From contig MU646838.1 of the NCBI GenBank assembly GCA_026770585.1, positions 285,893 to 305,971 on the forward strand: 20,079 bases of DNA, written 5' to 3'. The position numbers were made by a program, and so were the translations under genes. This stretch comes from Baffinella frigidus (Eukaryota > Cryptophyceae > Cryptomonadales > Baffinellaceae). Positions 16,234 through 20,079 of the stretch are shown here, in pieces (within the stretch, counting starts at the first letter, position 1; every line of letters starts with the position of its first letter). Under the pieces are notes generated by a model. It worked only from the letters and a program-made list of their open reading frames with translations, ran no database searches and was not told the DNA's origin.

Positions 16234-17944
16234 TATCCAGAACTAGGCAGGGCGCTGGGGCAGACCTGGTCGCGTTCGGTGCCGAGAACGAAGGGTCGAT
16301 CTTCGAGCCACCGCACCTCCGGCCGTGTGCCTGCACAGGTCGAGGCCACGCCTGAGCTGCAAGCGTGTCGCATGCCCCCTACCCGCTGCCGCCCACCCTC
16401 GCCCACCCTCAACCCTAACGCCCCACGCCCGAAGCCCGATCATGGGGCTCAACGACGATCATGGGGCTAAACCGGGGGAGGGGACACGGAGATCTGGCCC
16501 TGCCGCTGACGCGAGGGTCTGGTATCGGGGGGGGCTGGGGGGGACACCAGCATCGAGCCACGTGACCACCGACGGCAGCGCGCGCATGCTCTGCCTCGCA
16601 GCATGCACCACGCTCTGGCTCCCGGCGGCTTCCCCCGCGTCCGCGTCGACAGCGGGGGAAGCGCGGCGGCGGGCCTCCTCGAGCTGGGCCGCGGCGGTCG
16701 GGTTGCCGGGGATGACCGACACCGTCGGCAAGCGCGTGAGCCGGAAGGCCCCGTGGCCGAGGAACGCCGCCCGCATCTCCAGGGCTAGCGCGAAGTAGTC
16801 GGAAGAGAGGTACACCTGCCCGCCGGGCGGGAGCAGATCCGCGAGGGTCGAGACCAGCGCGGGGGAGACCACGCGCCGCTTCTTCTTCTTGATCCACGGG
16901 TCTGGGAACTGGATGCACACCGTGTGAAGGTTCGGGAGCTCCAGGGAGCGCAGCGACGTCATGGCGTTGGCTGACACGAAGTGGAGGTTCTTCTCTGCGG
17001 CGGGTGCGGCGTCAGCGGCGGCGTCGTTGGCCGCGTTGGCCGCCTCCACGAGCGGCGCGTACAGCTCGTTGCCGCAGAAGTTGAAGGTCTGGCCGTCGAG
17101 CTCCAGTCTCACGGTGGTGCCCGCCGCTAGGTCGCGCACCCACCGTCCCCGCGCGCACCCCACATCCAGGAGCAGCGGCTTCGAGAGGTCGCTGTACACC
17201 GCGCTCCAGGCTGGCGCTGCTGTCTGCCCCGCTGCGTCGGGTTTAGGGTTTAGGGTTTGAGGTTGAGGAAAGGGTTTAGGGTTGTAGGCCGACGGGGTCA
17301 GGGTGCAAGGGTCGTTGCCAGCGCCATCATCCATCCCCGCTGTTTCGGGTTTAGGGTGCAGGGCTTCGCTTTTAAGTGTAGGGTTTACAGCTGCATGGTT
17401 GAGGGTTTAGGGTTAAGGGTTTAGGGTTCAGGGTTTGGGGTTTCGGGTTTTCAGGTTTAGGGTTTCGGGTTTAGGGCTCCGGGTTTCGGTTTCGGGTCTG
17501 GGGTGGGCTTAGGGTGTGGGTTGTACGGCAGCGGAAAGGGTTCAGCATGTGCTTGGGCGTTCGCCCCATGTTCTTTTTGTGCTTCGACGTTGCCACCTCT
17601 GAGCCCCCGGGTAGCTCTGGGAAGGATGGGGTTACGCGCGCTGTCTCCTCGGCGTGCTCGCTACAGAGTCCGTCAGGGTTGCCAACTTGTGCCATGCTGG
17701 TGCAGTAGCGCCGCCGCCTCCTGATGAAGAACTTGCAGCCGCCCTCGCGCAGCTCCACGCCTGCCTGCAGTACCGCCGCCGCCTCCTGGCCCATCTCTCT
17801 GTACCGCACTAGAAGGGCCCACCAAGCGGGATCCGTTCCCTGGACATCTGAGTCCATGTACCGTCTTCCGTGCGCCGTCCGGAAGGCCTCTGCCCTCATT
17901 TCAATCTCATTCTTCAGGGCTTCCATCTCGTCTTGCGAGCCCAT
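16152..17944 (-). CDS. tRNA (guanine-N7) methyltransferase, TrmB/Trm8 family, with N-terminal TRM13-type CCCH zinc finger (3 exons, 426 aa)
   Basis: Exons on the minus strand: 17944-17527, 17231-16548, 16330-16152; total 1281 nt in phase. It should transfer methyl from S-adenosylmethionine to N7 of a tRNA guanine (position 46 in the family). Residues 70-97 hold C-x10-C-x12-C-x2-H with a basic run (RRRRRYC), the pattern of the TRM13 CCCH finger. LNPF then leads into the catalytic domain: LLLDVGCARGRW (about 159-170, SAM loop), GNELYAPLVEAA, HFVSANAM, the signature QFPDPWIKKKKRR (about 247-259) and LLPPGGQVYLSSD. Exon 3 restores the C-terminal tRNA-contact motif RWLEDRPFVLGTERD (about 374-388). 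About 60 residues before it (Ala/Arg-rich) are an unusual insert, so the exon 2 donor may be misplaced. From about residue 397 the sequence is MITE-derived. Intron 1 is filled with TTTAGGG-type repeat. The ATG at 17944 is the first in frame. Confidence 0.82.
17239..17520. repeat. Interstitial telomere-type repeat (TTTAGGG)n, degenerate, inside TrmB intron 1
   Basis: GGGTTTAGGGTTTAGGGTTT and many variants (GGGTTTCGGGTTT, GGGTTCAGGG) occur in two blocks: 17239-17290 and 17347-17520. It lies between the exons ending 17527 and starting 17231 (minus strand). In the transcript the strand is CCCUAAA-like, the same sense as in the SDR intron. Confidence 0.9.
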
Positions 17945-18765
17945 CACGTCGGAGTGTGCACGTGGTTGAGTTGATGGTCAAATTGATGGTCAAATTAGGA
18001 AAATCTGGGTTGGGGCGCGAGCCCTCTCTGGACGCCTTAAGTTTATGGTCCGACGTCATAAGTTCAATAAAAGTCTCTACCTACAGTTGGGGCGCCTTCA
18101 TGAGCTGATCCGCCCGGATTGGGGCGCTTGGCGTGTGCCCTCACCAGCCTGGTATGCCCATTGATCCGGCCAGCACATCCGTTTGGGGCTGGATGGCTGC
18201 CATCCCCCCGTTCTTGAGCGATCCCTTGCTACAAACCTCCGTGGGTAAGACAGGCGGGCGCCACTGAGGCACGTCACTGTCCGAGGAGCAGATGAGATTC
18301 ATCAGGGTCGGGCACGGCCTGGTGCGGCTGTGTGGGGGGGTCGGCATCGCCGTGCAGGGCTGGTTGGCCTGTGTTCTCCAGACGTCGGGAGGTCAGATGT
18401 TCAAGGCAGGGAGACGCCGGGGTGCAACACAGGTTGAGAAGCACACCACTGTCTGATCATGGGTATGAGCGGTGTGACAGTCAGTCACGGCCTGACGGGG
18501 ATGTGCGGTTCCAGACACTAATAAAGTTGACAGTCTTTCCGATCGACAGGCACCATGGCGCCGTCAGCCGTGTACGCGTATTGCATGGTGTGGTCCGCCC
18601 CGCGTCGCCGCCCCGCGTCGGCGAGAAAACGCACGACAGTCCAAGGCAAGAGTCTCAACGCCCCCCGTTATCTGCTCCGGGGTTCTGCGCCTTTGCTAGC
18701 TGGATCACAACTCTCGGCAGTACCGTATGCACGGGGTGCTGCGGCTGATGCGAGGGTGCCGCTGT
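17945..18765. other. Upstream region of TrmB gene, no gene seen
   Basis: A short tandem TTGATGGTCAAATTGATGGT lies just upstream of the TrmB start (about 17970-17995), where a promoter would be. A segment at about 18150-18230 (CCGGCCAGCACATCCGTTTG, GGGCTGGATGGCTGCCATCC) recurs in diverged form at about 19150-19215. The open frames at 18332-18748 and 18555-18893 have no recognisable domain and I do not call them. Confidence 0.45.
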
Positions 18766-18795
18766 CGAGAAACACTCTCGCGAGAGTGTTTCTCG
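18766..18795. repeat. 30-bp perfect palindrome
   Basis: CGAGAAACACTCTCG is followed directly by its exact reverse complement CGAGAGTGTTTCTCG, with 15-base arms and no spacer. It can form a hairpin or cruciform, and sits 55 bases before the 20-bp minisatellite. Confidence 0.95.
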
Positions 18796-18850
18796 TCACT
18801 CCGTCACGCACTGCATGTCCATCGAATGGTAGGACTGTTCCTCCGCCCTG

Positions 18851-18970
18851 TGACGGCTTCCGCCCCCCCGTGACGGCGTCCGCCCCCCTGTGACGGCTTC
18901 CGCCCCCCCGTGACGGCGTCCGCCCCCCTGTGACGGCTTCCGCCCCCCTGTGACGGCTTCCGCCCCCCAG
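18851..18970. repeat. 20-bp minisatellite, six copies
   Basis: Six exact-length units, TGACGGCTTCCGCCCCCCYG, vary at one internal site (CTTCC or CGTCC) and at the last bases; a partial seventh begins at 18971. Because the unit length is not a multiple of three, successive copies shift frame, so long antisense frames across it are not evidence of a gene. Confidence 0.95.
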
Positions 18971-19059
18971 TGACGGGGACTTGGTCACGCGCGCCGGTCC
19001 GTCCAGGGCTTTGCCAACGAAACTTGTGTCGCGAGGCACGCTTCGAAACAGGAGGAGTC

Positions 19060-19112
19060 AGGGCGCCTCGATGGGTGTGTCTCGTGATAGGGCGCCTCGA
19101 TGGGCGTGTCTC
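19060..19112. repeat. ~31-bp tandem duplication
   Basis: GGGCGCCTCGATGGGTGTGT plus CTCGTGATA is followed at once by GGGCGCCTCGATGGGCGTGT plus CTCGAG. Two copies with one substitution in the core. Confidence 0.85.
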
Positions 19113-19248
19113 GAGTTTTTTTGCGCTTGCCGCAAGCCTTTTATGGCCATTGGGCCGGTCAGCACAGCCGGTCGGGGCTGGAGGGCTGCTGCTCCCCCCT
19201 TGTTGAGAGATGCAATACTGAGAGGCTGTGCGCTGCCCCAAAAAATCA

Positions 19249-19570
19249 ACCCTAAACCCTGCACCCTAAACCCTACACCCTACACCCTACACCCTACACC
19301 CTACACCCTACACCCTACACCCTACACCCTACACCTTACACCCTACATCCTACATCCTACACCCTACACCCTACACCCTACACCCTAAATACTTAACACT
19401 AAACCCTTGACCCTACACCCTACAACCTACACCCCACACCCTACACCCTAAATACTGATCTCTAAACCCTGAACTCTACAACCTACACCCTACACCCTAC
19501 ACCCTACACCCAATACCCTATACCCCTAACCCCTAAACCCTAAACCCTAAACCCTAAACCCTAAACCCTC
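19249..19570. repeat. CCCTACA/CCCTAAA heptamer array
   Basis: About 320 bases of heptamers on the plus strand. Near its left end, after a few CCCTAAA units, there is a long run of CCCTACA (a TGTAGGG variant) with a few changes. The last 40 bases revert to clean CCCTAAA. Local homogeneity of the variant block is higher than in the two intronic arrays. Confidence 0.93.
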
Positions 19571-19596
19571 AAGGTAGACGTGGATGAGGCAGGCGA

Positions 19597-19628
19597 CGCT
19601 CGGTGGTGACGACGCTCGGTGGTGACGG
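19597..19628. repeat. 16-bp tandem duplication
   Basis: GACGCTCGGTGGTGAC occurs twice in direct succession. Confidence 0.85.
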
Positions 19629-19654
19629 TTGGTTCGACACGGCAAGACAGCAAT

Positions 19655-19752
19655 GCAGACAGACAGACAGACAGACAGACAGACAGGATGGTGGCATGGG
19701 CGAGTTTGAAGGATGGTGGCATGGGCGTGTTCGTAAGATGGTGGCATGGGCG
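19655..19752. repeat. (GACA)n microsatellite followed by a ~28-bp repeat in three copies
   Basis: CAGACAGACAGACAGACAGA continues to about 19686. GATGGTGGCATGGGCG then repeats three times at about 19688, 19716 and 19737 with variable tails. Frames crossing this stretch are low complexity and are not called as genes. Confidence 0.9.
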
Positions 19753-19967
19753 TCGTCGTCCTCGCCAGGACGAACAAGGTCTCGCCCTCTCTTCTCTTCG
19801 ACCGGAGAGACTTTCCTTGCAACAGGCCCTACCTCATTCACCTTCCAACACCCCATCCCAACCCTGCGCCTCCCACCCTCCAAACCCGTTGCTTGCAACA
19901 ACCTCCACCTAAACCCTAAACCCTAAACTGTCTCTCCCATTACCCCTAGACCCTAATCTTTTTTTTC
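19753..19967. other. Non-coding, no gene seen
   Basis: A short stretch containing a few CCCTAAA units (about 19908-19928 and 19945-19958). No supported gene. Confidence 0.4.
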
Positions 19968-20079
19968 AGCTCTCCCTCTCTCCCTCTCTCCCTCTTTCCC
20001 TTTCTCCATCTCTCCATCTCTCCCTCTCTCCCTCTCTCCCTCTCTCCCTCTCTCCTTCTCTCCCTCTCTCCTTCTCTCC
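19968..20079. repeat. CT-rich (TCTCCC)n simple repeat
   Basis: Continuous polypyrimidine on the plus strand (CTCTCCCTCTCTCCCTCT and variants) runs to the end of the window. It probably extends further. Confidence 0.95.

Noticed and set aside
17232-17334. TrmB start at 17334 with an NPKP-rich N-terminus
   Set aside because: Those residues are translated telomere-type repeat. The CCCH exon upstream joins in phase at 17231 and supplies the expected LNPF stretch before the SAM loop.
18851-18970. CRISPR-like array
   Set aside because: Units abut directly with no unique spacers, and the sequence is eukaryotic. It is a minisatellite.
18804-19241. 145-codon minus frame across the 20-bp minisatellite
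   Set aside because: The frame is open only because the repeat lacks stops. The unit is not a multiple of three and no conserved motif is present.
1-20079. tRNA or rRNA genes
   Set aside because: No cloverleaf-like box A/box B arrangement or rRNA core sequence was recognised by eye on either strand. A tRNAscan/Infernal run would be decisive.

Overview
This window is nuclear DNA from a GC-rich eukaryote, most likely a microalga. The reasons are spliced genes with GT..AG introns and (G)CAG acceptors, plant/algal-type TTTAGGG repeats scattered inside introns, many short inverted-repeat (MITE-like) elements, abundant minisatellites, and no bacterial-style operons or ribosome binding sites. I cannot name the species. 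All spliced models below were built by eye from reading frame, splice dinucleotides, phase and family motifs; there is no transcript evidence.

Layout. (1) 1-260: a 47-bp tandem repeat, then the last coding exon of a gene that starts outside the window (+). (2) 261-4945: about 4.7 kb with no supportable gene, dense in degenerate tandem repeats, with an AT-richer stretch at roughly 1260-2860 and the first copy of a TA-flanked MITE family. (3) 4953-5207 (+): an orphan Cys-rich exon. It converges on an intact single-exon GFA/CENP-V-type zinc protein at 5241-5639 (-), whose start codon abuts a fold-back element. (4) 6016-8945 (+): a seven-exon, membrane-anchored SDR-like protein that I could reassemble completely (291 aa). 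One intron holds about 0.6 kb of CCCTAAA-type repeat. (5) 9178-14522 (+): exons encoding a Ser/Gly/Ala-rich region, a short coiled coil, a Pro/Ser-rich linker and a PDZ domain. These exons are in phase with the SDR exons, so (4) and (5) may be a single 800-residue SDR-PDZ gene or two tandem genes. (6) 14523-16151: intergenic, with two MITE copies and short tandem repeats. (7) 16152-17944 (-): a three-exon tRNA m7G methyltransferase (TrmB/Trm8 family) carrying an N-terminal TRM13-type CCCH zinc finger. Its last 30 or so residues are read from a MITE. (8) 17945-20079: repeats only: a 30-bp perfect palindrome, a 20-bp minisatellite, a CCCTACA/CCCTAAA array, microsatellites and a terminal CT-rich tract.

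Functionally the genes look unrelated: tRNA modification, an SDR-like membrane protein with a scaffold-type PDZ module, and a small zinc protein. What links them is repeat traffic. Telomere-type repeats lie in introns of two genes with the C-rich strand as the sense strand both times, and inverted-repeat elements lie in introns, at a start codon and in a coding C-terminus.
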